Origin: Schaedlerella glycyrrhizinilytica_A
Lineage (GTDB): Bacteria > Bacillota > Clostridia > Lachnospirales > Lachnospiraceae
Strand: one strand, 5' to 3'
Assembly: GCF_042852765.1 (NCBI RefSeq)
Contig: NZ_AP031414.1
Length of the DNA: 64,000 nt
A program made the position numbers and the translations under genes. The notes below the pieces were generated by a model. The model was not told where the DNA came from, ran no database searches, and worked only from the letters and a program-made list of their open reading frames with translations. This document shows, piece after piece, positions 17,230-26,989 of the stretch. Position 1 is the stretch's first letter. Each line of letters opens with the position of its first letter.

Positions 17230-19056
17230 ATGTGTGGAATTGTAGGTTATATCGGAAAGCAGCAGGCAGCGCCAATCTTGCTGGATGGTCTGGAAAAACT
17301 GGAATACCGGGGATATGATTCGGCAGGGATCGCAGTATATGACGGGGAACAGATCGGTATGAAAAAAGCAAAGGGCAGACTGAAAGTGTTGAGTGAGTTG
17401 ACGCATGGGGGAGAAACGCTTCCGGGAACGATCGGGATCGGGCATACACGCTGGGCAACACACGGAGAACCGTCCGATGTGAACGCGCATCCGCATTTTA
17501 ATAAAGAGCAGAGTATCGTTGTGGTACATAACGGGATCATTGAGAATTATTTGAAACTGAAAAAGAAGCTGCAGGCAAAGGGGTATGAATTTGTATCCGA
17601 TACAGATACCGAAGTGATCGCCCATTTGCTGGACTACTATTATAAAGGAAATCCGCTTCAGGCGATCACAAAGATCATGCACCGGATGGAGGGATCCTAT
17701 GCCCTTGGTATTCTGTTTCAGGATCATCCGGATCAGCTTTATGCCGTGCGAAAGGACAGTCCCCTGATCATCGGTCATACAGAGGGGGGATGTATTATCG
17801 CATCCGATGTACCGGCAGTCCTGAAATACACAAGAGATGTTTATTTCATTGAAAATGAAGAGATCGTCTGCATGACAGCAGATACCATGGAATTTTATAA
17901 TGTGGATGAGGAGCCGATCGAGAAAAGCCCGACCCATATTGACTGGGATGTAGATGCGGCGGAAAAGGGCGGGTATGAACATTTCATGCTGAAAGAAATG
18001 TATGAGCAGCCGAAAGCGATCGCGGATACATTTTCACCGAGGATCCGTGGTCAGGAGATCGTGATCGAGGAATTAGATATGTCGGAGGAGGAAATCCGGG
18101 CGGTGAAGAAAATCATGATCGTTGCCTGCGGCTCCGCTTATCACGCGGGAGTTACTGCGAAATATGTGATCGAGGGAATGGCAAGGATCCCGGTAGAGGT
18201 GGATCTTGCGTCGGAATTCCGTTACCGGGATCCACTGATCGACCGGGACACGCTTTTGATCGTGATCAGTCAGTCCGGGGAGACTGCAGATACGCTTGCA
18301 GCGCTTCGGGAGGCAAAAGAAAAAGGTTCAAAAGTGCTTGGTATCGTGAATGTGGTCGGAAGTTCGATCGCCCGGGAGGCAGATACCGTGATGTATACAT
18401 GGGCAGGACCGGAGATCGCCGTCGCAACGACAAAAGCATATTCCAGCCAGCTGATCGCATTGTATCTTCTTGCGATGAAATTTGCGGAGGTGCGCGGTGT
18501 GATCGGAAAGGAAGAACTGCATGGTTATATCGAAGATCTGAAGAAACTGCCGGATCAGGTAGAGATGCTTTTGAATAATAAAAACCGGATTCAGAAATTT
18601 GCGAACCGTTATCTTGCGGCGAAAGACGTGTTTTTTATCGGCAGAGGGATCGATTATGCGATCTCTCTGGAGGGTTCATTGAAACTGAAAGAAATTTCTT
18701 ATATCCATTCGGAAGCCTATGCGGCCGGAGAACTGAAACATGGAACGATCTCCCTGATCGAGGTGGGGACGCTTGTGGCGGCAGTGCTGACACAGGAAGA
18801 CCTGTACAAGAAAATGATCAGCAATATGGTGGAGGTGCGTACCCGCGGGGCATTTGTGCTGGCAGTGACGAATGAGGGAAACCGCGAGGTGGAACGGGCG
18901 GCGGATTATGTGATCTATATACCGCAGACAAACCGCTATTTTACAAACTCTCTTGCGATCATTCCGCTGCAGCTGTTCGGATATTATATTTCTGTGGGAC
19001 GTGGATGCGATGTGGACAAACCGCGGAATCTCGCGAAATCAGTGACAGTGGAATAA
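17230..19056 (+). CDS. glmS: glutamine-fructose-6-phosphate aminotransferase (isomerizing)
   Basis: GlmS makes glucosamine-6-phosphate from fructose-6-phosphate and glutamine, the entry to UDP-GlcNAc for peptidoglycan and the polysaccharides of this locus. The protein starts MCGIVGYIG, so Cys2 (Cys1 of the mature enzyme) is the glutaminase nucleophile; this fixes the start at 17230 behind GGGAGG at 17217-17222, and longer in-frame starts would mask the Cys. The length of 608 residues is standard. The N-terminal glutaminase (GHTRWATHG, HNGIIENY) is followed by two SIS domains, with SQSGET at 347-352. The C-terminus ends PRNLAKSVTVE, the usual active-site tail. Only about 80 bases separate it from the preceding terminator, leaving no room for a glmS ribozyme. 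Confidence 0.97.
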   Translation: MCGIVGYIGKQQAAPILLDGLEKLEYRGYDSAGIAVYDGEQIGMKKAKGRLKVLSELTHGGETLPGTIGIGHTRWATHGEPSDVNAHPHFNKEQSIVVVHNGIIENYLKLKKKLQAKGYEFVSDTDTEVIAHLLDYYYKGNPLQAITKIMHRMEGSYALGILFQDHPDQLYAVRKDSPLIIGHTEGGCIIASDVPAVLKYTRDVYFIENEEIVCMTADTMEFYNVDEEPIEKSPTHIDWDVDAAEKGGYEHFMLKEMYEQPKAIADTFSPRIRGQEIVIEELDMSEEEIRAVKKIMIVACGSAYHAGVTAKYVIEGMARIPVEVDLASEFRYRDPLIDRDTLLIVISQSGETADTLAALREAKEKGSKVLGIVNVVGSSIAREADTVMYTWAGPEIAVATTKAYSSQLIALYLLAMKFAEVRGVIGKEELHGYIEDLKKLPDQVEMLLNNKNRIQKFANRYLAAKDVFFIGRGIDYAISLEGSLKLKEISYIHSEAYAAGELKHGTISLIEVGTLVAAVLTQEDLYKKMISNMVEVRTRGAFVLAVTNEGNREVERAADYVIYIPQTNRYFTNSLAIIPLQLFGYYISVGRGCDVDKPRNLAKSVTVE

Positions 19057-19193
19057 GACGAACGGCAAGAAGAACTGCTTTTGCCGGTGATTCATGCAGA
19101 ACAAAATCTGTTAAAACATTGAACACAATTTTATCACAAAGACAGGTTATGATAACATCATAAAATGAAGCACAAGAGAAAGAGGGATGCCTT

Positions 19194-20522
19194 ATGGAAA
19201 ATCAATACAGTTATTATAACCCGGACGATCATCAGCAGAATGGTCAGAATGAATATCAGAATCAAGGCGGTAATCAGGGATGGTCTCACGGTCATGAGCC
19301 GCGGGAGCCAAAAGAAAAAAAGAAAATGCCAAGAGCGGTAGCGGTTGTAGGATTGGCATTGCTGTTCGGAGTCGTATCGAGTGCCGTATTTCTGACGTCG
19401 AATCTGGTCGGAAGCAAAGTGCTGGGGCTTGAAAAAAATACAGAGAGTAAGGAAACGGCATCGAAAGTCAGCGGAACGACATTGACAAAGTCGTCCAGCG
19501 TTGTGACATCCGACGTTTCCGGCGTTGTGGAAAATGTGATGCCGTCGGTTGTATCCATTACCAATCTGAGCGTACAGGAAGTGCAGAATTTCTTCGGCGG
19601 CGTTTCCCAGCAGGAGAGTGAGAGCGCGGGATCCGGAATCATCATTTCCCAGACAGATGAGGAACTTCTGATCGTGACAAACTATCATGTGATCGCGGGA
19701 AGCGAGACACTGACTGTGACATTCGATGATGAGACGAGTCTGGAAGCCAACATCAAGGGAACCGATTCCGAGCATGATCTCGCGGTGATCGCAGTACCGC
19801 TTGATACGATCTCTTCGGATACGATGGAAGCGATCGCAGTGGCGACATTGGGAGATTCTACAAAATTACAGATTGGGGAACCGGCAATCGTGATCGGAAA
19901 TGCACTCGGATACGGTCAGTCCGTCACAACCGGTGTGATCAGCGCCCTAAATCGACAGAACAGCGGGACAGATGCACAGACCGGAGAAGAAGTGACAAGC
20001 GATATCAAGCTGATCCAGACAGATGCGGCGATCAACCCGGGCAACAGCGGTGGCGCGCTGGTCAATGCAAACGGAGAAGTTGTCGGCATCAATTCCTCCA
20101 AGATCGCAGGCACGACGGTGGAAGGAATGGGTTATGCGATCCCGATCAGTGATGTGATGGATATTCTGGATAATCTGATGAGCCAGAAGACGAAAGCGAA
20201 AGTGCCGGAAGAGAAAAAAGGATACCTTGGGATCACCGGATTTGACGTGACTGCTCAGAATGCAGAGCAGTTCGGCATGCCGACCGGCGTCTATATCGAT
20301 GAAGTGACAAGAGGCGGCGGGGCAGATGACGCGGGACTGACCAAGGGAAATGTGATCACTGCCATCAACGGCACAAGAGTAGAGTCTATGGATGCTTTAA
20401 AGAGTGAACTGGAATATTATGCGGCAGGCGAGACCGTTTCCGTGACGGTCAGCATCCCGGAGAATAACGGGGAATACAGCGAGAAGACCGTGGATGTGAC
20501 GCTTGGAAAAGCAGCAAAATAA
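19194..20522 (+). CDS. S1C family serine protease, HtrA/DegP-like
   Basis: This is an envelope quality-control protease anchored in the membrane. The 442 residues have a polar Gln/Asn-rich cytoplasmic N-terminus (1-45), a membrane helix at about 47-69, a trypsin-like domain and one C-terminal PDZ domain (about 340-440, starting YLGITGFDV). The catalytic triad can be placed at His165 (TNYHV), Asp195 (EHDLAV) and Ser285 (GNSGGAL). Length and single PDZ fit Gram-positive HtrA. It follows glmS after 137 bases in which I saw no convincing promoter or terminator, and is closed by its own terminator at 20545. The cytoplasmic Gln/Asn-rich tail is longer than in Bacillus HtrA. The specific substrate is unknown. 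Confidence 0.94.
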   Translation: MENQYSYYNPDDHQQNGQNEYQNQGGNQGWSHGHEPREPKEKKKMPRAVAVVGLALLFGVVSSAVFLTSNLVGSKVLGLEKNTESKETASKVSGTTLTKSSSVVTSDVSGVVENVMPSVVSITNLSVQEVQNFFGGVSQQESESAGSGIIISQTDEELLIVTNYHVIAGSETLTVTFDDETSLEANIKGTDSEHDLAVIAVPLDTISSDTMEAIAVATLGDSTKLQIGEPAIVIGNALGYGQSVTTGVISALNRQNSGTDAQTGEEVTSDIKLIQTDAAINPGNSGGALVNANGEVVGINSSKIAGTTVEGMGYAIPISDVMDILDNLMSQKTKAKVPEEKKGYLGITGFDVTAQNAEQFGMPTGVYIDEVTRGGGADDAGLTKGNVITAINGTRVESMDALKSELEYYAAGETVSVTVSIPENNGEYSEKTVDVTLGKAAK

Positions 20523-20544
20523 ATATAAATCAGAACGTGTGAAA

Positions 20545-20583
20545 ATGGGAAAGAGATCCGTCAGAGGTTTCTTTCCCGTTTTT
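20545..20583 (+). terminator. rho-independent terminator after the htrA-like gene
   Basis: ATGGGAAAGA (20545-20554) pairs with TCTTTCCCGT (20570-20579; one G-U), followed by a T run. Confidence 0.85.
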
Positions 20584-20612
20584 CATGCACATTTTTCATA
20601 AAAAAACCGAAC

Positions 20613-20641
20613 TATACATATTTCCGGAATTGTGCTATACT
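20613..20641 (+). promoter_or_regulatory. promoter of glf
   Basis: TATACA at 20613-20618 and TATACT at 20636-20641 are 17 bases apart. TGC just before the -10 makes it an extended -10 promoter. It lies about 32 bases before the ATG of glf. Confidence 0.65.
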
Positions 20642-20673
20642 GATTCCGATTAAATACATAGGAGGGTTTTAAC

Positions 20674-21774
20674 ATGAAATATGATTATCTGATCGTAGGA
20701 GCAGGTTTATATGGCGCGGTGATGGCACACGAACTGACGAAGAAAGGGAAACGTTGTCTTGTGATCGACAAACGCAGCCATATTGCCGGAAATATCTACT
20801 GTGAAGATATAGAGGGGATCCATGTGCACAAATACGGCGCACATATTTTCCATACATCCAATAAAAAAATATGGGAGTACATGAACCAGTTCGCGGAGTT
20901 TAACAATTATATCAACTCTCCGGTCGCGGTTTATAAAGACGAGCTGTACAATCTCCCGTTTAATATGAATACATTCAGTAAGATGTGGGGAATCAAAACA
21001 CCTGCGGAGGCGAAAGCGATGATCGAAAAACAGGTGAAAGAGACCGGCATCACAGAACCGAAGAACTTAGAAGAACAGGGGCTTTCTCTTGTGGGAAAAG
21101 ATGTGTTTGAAAAACTGGTAAAAGGATATACTGAAAAACAGTGGGGAAGATCCTGCAGCGAACTGCCGGCATTTATCATCCGCCGTCTTCCGGTGCGCTT
21201 TACCTACGACAATAATTATTTCAATGACCGTTATCAGGGAATCCCGATCGGCGGTTATACAAAGATCGTGGAAAAAATGCTAGAGGGAGCGGACGTACAG
21301 ACGGATACGGATTATTTTGAATTCCGAAAATCAAATCCGGATATTGCGGATACGACGATCTTTACCGGTATGATCGATGAATATTTTGATTATCAGCTGG
21401 GGGCTCTGGAATATCGTTCCGTTCGGTTTGAAACAGAAGTGCTGGATACTGACAACTATCAGGGCAATGCGGTCGTAAATTACACGGAGAGAGAAGTGCC
21501 GTATACCCGGATCATCGAACATAAGCATTTTGAATTCGGCACACAGGAGAAGACCGTGATATCGAGAGAGTATTCTTCCGAGTGGAAAGTGGGAATGGAA
21601 CCGTATTATCCGGTCAATGATGAAAAGAACGGTAAATTGTTTGCCGCCTATAAAGAACTTGCGGAGAAAGAGGAACATGTGATCTTCGGCGGTCGTCTCG
21701 GAAATTATCAGTATTATGATATGGATAAGGTGGTTGAGGCAGCGCTTCTGAAACTCGAAGAGATGGGCGTGTGA
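20674..21774 (+). CDS. glf: UDP-galactopyranose mutase
   Basis: The FAD enzyme converts UDP-galactopyranose to UDP-galactofuranose, the donor for furanose galactose in surface glycans. The 366-residue length is standard. The N-terminal dinucleotide motif is DYLIVGAGLYGAV (residues 3-15), followed by CLVIDKR and HKYGAHIFHTS, the signature of the family. FTEKQWG-like YTEKQWGRSC, GGYTKIVEKML and the C-terminal GRLGNYQYYDMD are also diagnostic. GGAGGG at 20662-20667 precedes the ATG. It has its own promoter and no clear terminator. A GlfT2-like glycosyltransferase at 43073 is the likely user of the product. Confidence 0.96.
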   Translation: MKYDYLIVGAGLYGAVMAHELTKKGKRCLVIDKRSHIAGNIYCEDIEGIHVHKYGAHIFHTSNKKIWEYMNQFAEFNNYINSPVAVYKDELYNLPFNMNTFSKMWGIKTPAEAKAMIEKQVKETGITEPKNLEEQGLSLVGKDVFEKLVKGYTEKQWGRSCSELPAFIIRRLPVRFTYDNNYFNDRYQGIPIGGYTKIVEKMLEGADVQTDTDYFEFRKSNPDIADTTIFTGMIDEYFDYQLGALEYRSVRFETEVLDTDNYQGNAVVNYTEREVPYTRIIEHKHFEFGTQEKTVISREYSSEWKVGMEPYYPVNDEKNGKLFAAYKELAEKEEHVIFGGRLGNYQYYDMDKVVEAALLKLEEMGV

Positions 21775-21840
21775 AAGCGGTGTGCAAGTGTTTCGAAATT
21801 GGGACAGACGGGATATTGTGACGGAAATGTTTCGGAATTG

Positions 21841-21869
21841 TTGCGAAAAAACACGAAAAATGATATGAT
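21841..21869 (+). promoter_or_regulatory. promoter of the long LCP-to-45525 operon
   Basis: TTGCGA at 21841-21846 and TATGAT at 21864-21869 are separated by 17 bases, about 60 bases before the ATG of the second LCP gene. Confidence 0.6.
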
Positions 21870-21928
21870 AACCGAATGTGAGTAACTGGTTCTGAGAACA
21901 GACAGGAAAAGTTTGGAAGGAAGAAACA

Positions 21929-23713
21929 ATGGCAGAAAAACGAAAGAATGTACGAAATACAAGACCGGCAGGAAGCGGGGAACGTACGAGAAAGACGGGG
22001 AACGGCGGAAGTCCGAAGAGCAGGAGCAGTGCAAAGCAGAGCGGCGCAAGACAAGGCGGAGCAAAGAGTGCCGGAAGTACGAAGCAGCCGACAAGAAGCG
22101 CGCAGGATAAAAGGGCGCAGGCACAGCGGAAGCGGAGAATGGAAGAGCAGAGACAGCGGGTGGCATATGAAAATCCGGCAAAATCTGTGATCGGAAGCGG
22201 AAAAAAGAACGGCTATCCCGGGAATAAAAAGGGACATGGAAAGCGGGATAATCAGATCAGCTGGACGATCGGCGTTGTGCTCGGCGTGATCCAGGCAGTG
22301 GCATCGGTTGTGTTTATGATCGCGTTGTTTGTGCTGGATATGCTGCCGGTCAAATATCTGGCGATCATAGCGGGACTTTTGCTGATCGCATTGCTGATCG
22401 TATTTACGAGTCAGCTTTTGTCCAAAAAGAAAGGGATTGCCGGAAAGATTTTCAGTGTACTGATGTCGGTGATCCTGGCAGTTGGATCTTTCTATATTTT
22501 CAAGGCAAACGGAACGGTCAGCGAGATTTCCGGAAGCGGTACGAAAGTGGATAAGGTTGTGGTAGCCGTATTGGCAGACGATCCGGCAGAGTCGATCCAG
22601 GACGCAAAAGATTACAGCTTTGGCGTGCAGTATGCGCTGAAAGGCGAGGAGATCCAGGAGACGGTCGGCGCGATCAATGAGGAACTGGGAAGTGCGATCG
22701 CGGAGACGGAGTACCGCAGTGTGCAGGAACAGGCAACCGCGCTGCACAACGGAGACGTGCAGGCGATCATTTACAATGAAGCTTATAACGGGATCTTAAG
22801 TGAAGAGTTCGGTGATTTCGGCAATAGCATCAAAGTGATCTATTCTCATTCCATTGAGACAAAAGTGGAGAATAATGCTGCCGAGCAGGTAGAAGTAAAA
22901 GACGATACGTTTACCGTATATATCAGCGGTATCGACGTATACGGTGCGATCGAGACAAACAGCCGGAGCGATGTAAATATTATGGCAGTCGTCAATCCGA
23001 CGTCCCATCAGATATTGCTCGTCACGACGCCGCGTGACTACTATGTGGAGATTCCGGGAATCTCCGGAGGAGAACTGGACAAGCTGACCCATGCGGGCAT
23101 CTATGGCGTAGATGCATCGATGGCGACATTGGGACAGCTTTATGATACGACGATCGATTTTTATGCCCGTGTAAACTTCACATCCCTTGTGGAGATGGTG
23201 GATGCGCTGGGCGGTGTGGATGTTTATTCCGAACAGGCGTTCACAACGAGTGAAGATACCGGACTGGTCATGAACGTCGTGCAGGGAGAGAACCATTTCA
23301 ACGGGCAGCAGGCACTTGCGTTCTCAAGAGAACGTATGAATGTGGACGGCGGTGACTTCCAGAGAGGAAAGAACCAGCAGGCAGTGATCACTGCGATGAT
23401 CAAAAAGGCAGTTTCCCCTGCGATCCTTGTTGGAGCAAACGGTATTCTGAACAGTGTGAGCGGCAATGTGGATACAAACATGTCTCAGGATCAGATCCAG
23501 ACATTGATCAAGACACAGTTGAGCGACGGAGGTGCATGGAATATCAAATCCGTTGCGGCAGAGGGAACCGGAGACCAGCAGTATTGCTTCTCTTCACCGG
23601 GATCACTTCTGTATGTAACGCAGCCGGATCCGAATTCGGTTGCATCCATTAAGGCAATGATCGATTCCGTAGAGAACGGAGAAGTATTTACGGATTCGGA
23701 AGTTGTACAGTAA
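21929..23713 (+). CDS. CpsA-like LCP family protein with accessory domain
   Basis: A second glycopolymer ligase, 594 residues, built like streptococcal CpsA. A basic, disordered cytoplasmic N-terminus of about 108 residues (about 30 Lys/Arg) is followed by three membrane helices (about 112-137, 141-163, 172-192), an external accessory domain of about 120 residues (VDKVVVAVLADDPAES onward, periplasmic-binding-protein-like pattern), and the LCP domain from about residue 325. LCP motifs seen are VYISGIDVYG, RSDVNIM, VTTPRDYYV, and AFSRERMNVDGGDFQRGKNQQ with the conserved Arg residues. GGAAGGAAG at 21915-21923 supports the start. It opens a chain of genes with short or no gaps that runs to 45525, as CpsA does in streptococcal capsule operons. 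Confidence 0.93.
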   Translation: MAEKRKNVRNTRPAGSGERTRKTGNGGSPKSRSSAKQSGARQGGAKSAGSTKQPTRSAQDKRAQAQRKRRMEEQRQRVAYENPAKSVIGSGKKNGYPGNKKGHGKRDNQISWTIGVVLGVIQAVASVVFMIALFVLDMLPVKYLAIIAGLLLIALLIVFTSQLLSKKKGIAGKIFSVLMSVILAVGSFYIFKANGTVSEISGSGTKVDKVVVAVLADDPAESIQDAKDYSFGVQYALKGEEIQETVGAINEELGSAIAETEYRSVQEQATALHNGDVQAIIYNEAYNGILSEEFGDFGNSIKVIYSHSIETKVENNAAEQVEVKDDTFTVYISGIDVYGAIETNSRSDVNIMAVVNPTSHQILLVTTPRDYYVEIPGISGGELDKLTHAGIYGVDASMATLGQLYDTTIDFYARVNFTSLVEMVDALGGVDVYSEQAFTTSEDTGLVMNVVQGENHFNGQQALAFSRERMNVDGGDFQRGKNQQAVITAMIKKAVSPAILVGANGILNSVSGNVDTNMSQDQIQTLIKTQLSDGGAWNIKSVAAEGTGDQQYCFSSPGSLLYVTQPDPNSVASIKAMIDSVENGEVFTDSEVVQ

Positions 23714-23731
23714 TGATACATGGAGAAACAA

Positions 23732-25783
23732 ATGGAAAAGAAAACAGCAGAAAAAGAAGAAAAAAAGCAAAGAAAGCAGAGTTTAAAAGAAAGGGTTGAG
23801 TCATTTCCGCAGCATAAGGTCTTATTGATCGTATTGGATATCATTTTTATCAATCTAAGTTCTTTTTTGGCACTGTGGCTTCGCTTTAATATGAAGATCA
23901 GCGATATTGAATTGTGGTATGTAGATTCTATTGTTTCGGCGGCGCTTGTCAACACCGTCGGAACTGTCCTGATCTTTGCAGTCCTGAAATTGTATTCCAG
24001 TCTCTGGCGGTTTGCCAGTATCAAAGAACTGGTATATGTGATCGAGGGATGTATCGCATCGATCCTTTTGAATATCTTTTTCTACTTTTTTACTTATAAG
24101 CCGATTTTCAGAAGTTACTTTTTGCTTTACGGAGCATCGCTGTTTCTTCTGACCTGTGTGAGCCGGTTTTCATACCGGCTTGTACGGCTTTTATACCGAA
24201 GCAATATTCACGGGCGTCATGTCCGGAATACGATGATCATCGGTGCAGGAGAGGCCTGTAATGTGGTCATGAAAGAACTGGAGCTGAGCACGGAACTGGA
24301 TGCGAGGATCTGCTGTGTCATCGACGATGATGTGAAAAAGCAGGGAACTTATATCCACGGTGTGAAAGTCGTAGGCGGAAGAGACAAGATTCTGGAATAT
24401 GCAGAACGGTATGCGATCAACGAGATCATCGTGGCGATTCCGAGCGCCAGCAAGGTGGAGCAGAGAAAGATCCTTGCGATCTGCCAGCAGGTGCAGGGCT
24501 GTGAACTGAAGATCCTCCCGGGGGTGTATCAGTTGGTCAACGGCGAGGTCAGTGTCTCCAAGCTTCGGAATGTGGAGATCGAAGATCTGCTCGGAAGAGA
24601 TCCGATCCAGATCACGACGGAAAAGATCGGGCGTTATGTATCGGATAAAGTGGTGCTTGTGACCGGAGGCGGCGGAAGTATCGGAAGCGAGCTTTGCCGT
24701 CAGATCGCTGCAAACGGCGTGCGCCAGCTGATCATTTTCGATATTTATGAGAATAATGCTTATGATATCCAGCAGGAACTGAAACGGACATATCCGAATC
24801 TGGATCTGGTCGTTCTGATCGGTTCGGTGCGCAACGGGCGGAAAGTCAACAGTGTATTTGAAAAATATCGTCCGGACATCGTGTATCATGCGGCGGCGCA
24901 TAAGCATGTTCCGTTGATGGAAGACAGTCCGAATGAGGCGATCAAAAATAATGTGTTCGGGACTTATAAAGTTGCTTTGGCAGCAGACCGTTATAAGACG
25001 AGCAAATTCGTGTTGATCTCTACGGACAAAGCGGTCAATCCGACGAATATCATGGGGGCGTCCAAGCGGATGTGCGAGATGATCATCCAGGTATTTAACA
25101 ACCGCTCCAAGACCGAATATGTGGCGGTACGTTTTGGAAACGTACTGGGAAGTAACGGAAGCGTGATCCCGTTGTTCCGCAAACAGATCGAGGAGGGCGG
25201 TCCGGTCACTGTCACCCATCCGGATATTATCCGGTATTTTATGACGATACCGGAAGCGGTTTCCCTTGTTTTACAGGCGGGAGCAAGCGCAAAGGGCGGA
25301 GAGATCTTCGTGCTGGATATGGGAAAACCGGTCAAGATCGCCGACCTTGCGCGCAATATGATCCGATTGTCGGGGCTGAAAGAGGGCGTGGACATCGAGA
25401 TCAAATATACCGGACTGCGACCGGGAGAGAAGCTTTATGAGGAACTTCTGATGGAAGAAGAGGGACTGAAAGGAACAGAGAACGAGCTGATCCATATCGG
25501 ACGTCCATTGGAATTTCAAGAAGAAGAATTTTTAAAGGATCTGGAAGAACTGTATCAGGAGGCATATGCCGAGACCGATCAGATGAAACGGATCGTCAAG
25601 AAGATCGTGCCGACTTATCATCTGCGCGAGGCAGATATCATCCGGGATCAGAAGATCCAGTCCGGATGGAAAAAAGATTTTCAGGATACAAGGACGAATC
25701 TTCCGACCGCTTTTTTGAACAGGGGAGTTGCAGATATGGATGTGGCTCATTACGAAGAACAGATGGGAAAAGAGGAGAATTGA
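23732..25783 (+). CDS. membrane-bound UDP-sugar 4,6-dehydratase (CapD/PglF/FlaA1 family)
   Basis: The enzyme is expected to turn UDP-GlcNAc into a UDP-4-keto-6-deoxy sugar. About 683 residues: four N-terminal membrane helices, a first nucleotide-binding region (TMIIGAGEACNVVMKE near 170), and a C-terminal SDR domain beginning VLVTGGGGSIGSELC near residue 307-321. AAAHKHVPLMEDSP and STDKAVNPTNIMGASKR are family signatures. In the latter Met stands where most SDRs have Tyr, as is usual in PglF-type enzymes. A GGAG site at 23722-23725 favours the ATG at 23732 over 23720. It leads directly into an aminotransferase and a PglC-like transferase, so the three probably make and load a 4-amino-4,6-dideoxy sugar. 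Confidence 0.93.
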   Translation: MEKKTAEKEEKKQRKQSLKERVESFPQHKVLLIVLDIIFINLSSFLALWLRFNMKISDIELWYVDSIVSAALVNTVGTVLIFAVLKLYSSLWRFASIKELVYVIEGCIASILLNIFFYFFTYKPIFRSYFLLYGASLFLLTCVSRFSYRLVRLLYRSNIHGRHVRNTMIIGAGEACNVVMKELELSTELDARICCVIDDDVKKQGTYIHGVKVVGGRDKILEYAERYAINEIIVAIPSASKVEQRKILAICQQVQGCELKILPGVYQLVNGEVSVSKLRNVEIEDLLGRDPIQITTEKIGRYVSDKVVLVTGGGGSIGSELCRQIAANGVRQLIIFDIYENNAYDIQQELKRTYPNLDLVVLIGSVRNGRKVNSVFEKYRPDIVYHAAAHKHVPLMEDSPNEAIKNNVFGTYKVALAADRYKTSKFVLISTDKAVNPTNIMGASKRMCEMIIQVFNNRSKTEYVAVRFGNVLGSNGSVIPLFRKQIEEGGPVTVTHPDIIRYFMTIPEAVSLVLQAGASAKGGEIFVLDMGKPVKIADLARNMIRLSGLKEGVDIEIKYTGLRPGEKLYEELLMEEEGLKGTENELIHIGRPLEFQEEEFLKDLEELYQEAYAETDQMKRIVKKIVPTYHLREADIIRDQKIQSGWKKDFQDTRTNLPTAFLNRGVADMDVAHYEEQMGKEEN

Positions 25784-25786
25784 TCA

Positions 25787-26989
25787 ATGAACGTGCAGTT
25801 TTCACCGCCGGATATTACGGAAGAGGAGATACAAAGTGTCGCGGAAGTGTTACGAAGCGGATGGATCACGACTGGTCCGAAAACAAAGGAATTTGAACGG
25901 CGGATCGCAGAGTATTGCAGAACTAGTAAGGCAGTCTGTTTGAATTCGGCGACCGCCTGTCTGGAGATGACGCTCCGTGTGATGGGGATCGGCGAGGGAG
26001 ACGAGGTGATCACGACCGCATACACTTATACGGCTACATGCAGCTGTATCTGTCATACCGGCGCAACGCCGGTACTTGTCGATACGCTTCCGGGATCGTT
26101 CGAGATGGATCCGGAACAGGCGGCGGCGGCAGTGACGGAACGGACAAAAGCGATCATCTGCGTGGATCTTGCGGGGCTCCCGTACAGCTTTTATGACCGG
26201 ATCTTTCAGATCACGGAAGAAAAGAAAGCGTTGTTTCGTCCTGCCAATGAACGGCAGCGGGCGCTTGGCAGAGTGGTTGTAATGGCAGACGCGGCGCATG
26301 CGTTCGGCGCATCTGCAAATGGAATGATGTGCGGACAGATTGCGGATTTCACCTGTTTTTCGTTCCATGCGGTGAAGAATCTGACGACTGCGGAGGGCGG
26401 AGCCGTTACCTGGGCAGACCGGGTGGAAAAGTCGGGGATCGACGGGGAAGAACTGTACCGTGAATATATGCTGCTTTCCCTGCATGGACAATCCAAAGAC
26501 GCACTGGCAAAGACAAAAGCCGGAGCATGGGAATATGATATTGCAGCGCCGCTTTATAAATGTAATATGACAGACATTATGGCGGCGATCGGACTTGTGC
26601 AGTTGAAGCGTTATCCGGAACTTTTAAAACGCAGACGTGAGATCATTGAAGCGTACGACCGGGCATTTCAAGATTTACCGGTGATGCTCTTAGATCATTA
26701 TACCGAGCACAGCACATCCAGCGGACATTTATATCTCGTGCGCCTGAACGGAAAAAGCCGGGAAGAATGTAATGAGGTCATTGAAAAACTGGCTGCAAAA
26801 GGAATCGCCTCGAATGTGCATTATAAACCGCTTCCGATGCTGACAGCGTATAAAAATCTCGGGTTTCGGATCGAAGACTACCCGAACGCCTATCGTCAGT
26901 TTGAGAATGAGATCACACTTCCGCTTCACACAAAACTGACGGATGAAGAAATTGTATATGTAACGGAGGCATTTCGGAATGTATTTTAA
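25787..26989 (+). CDS. DegT/DnrJ/EryC1/StrS family PLP aminotransferase
   Basis: This 400-residue enzyme should place an amino group on the 4-keto sugar made by the upstream dehydratase, using glutamate and pyridoxal phosphate. The N-terminus (FSPPDITEEEIQSVAEVLRS) is typical of the PglE/PseC group. FHAVKN places the PLP lysine at Lys197, followed by EGGAVTW. MADAAHAFGA near 165 supplies the PLP-binding Asp, and HYKPLPM near the C-terminus is a usual substrate loop. GAGGAG at 25772-25777 precedes the ATG. It overlaps the next gene by 11 bases, indicating coupling. The exact product stereochemistry (AAT-galactose or QuiNAc4N) cannot be told from sequence. Confidence 0.93.
   Translation: MNVQFSPPDITEEEIQSVAEVLRSGWITTGPKTKEFERRIAEYCRTSKAVCLNSATACLEMTLRVMGIGEGDEVITTAYTYTATCSCICHTGATPVLVDTLPGSFEMDPEQAAAAVTERTKAIICVDLAGLPYSFYDRIFQITEEKKALFRPANERQRALGRVVVMADAAHAFGASANGMMCGQIADFTCFSFHAVKNLTTAEGGAVTWADRVEKSGIDGEELYREYMLLSLHGQSKDALAKTKAGAWEYDIAAPLYKCNMTDIMAAIGLVQLKRYPELLKRRREIIEAYDRAFQDLPVMLLDHYTEHSTSSGHLYLVRLNGKSREECNEVIEKLAAKGIASNVHYKPLPMLTAYKNLGFRIEDYPNAYRQFENEITLPLHTKLTDEEIVYVTEAFRNVF

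Noticed and set aside
19057..19193. Promoter for the htrA-like gene (TTGAAC and TATGAT)
   Set aside because: The two hexamers are 23 bases apart, too far for a normal promoter, and no better -35 exists.
21614..22747. Long minus-strand open frame of 377 codons
   Set aside because: It lies opposite glf and the second LCP gene, is very rich in Arg/Cys/His/Ser as expected for an antisense shadow, and has no ribosome site.
24191..25219. Minus-strand open frame of 342 codons
   Set aside because: Shadow of the 4,6-dehydratase gene; its composition is His/Asp-rich and it has no family features.
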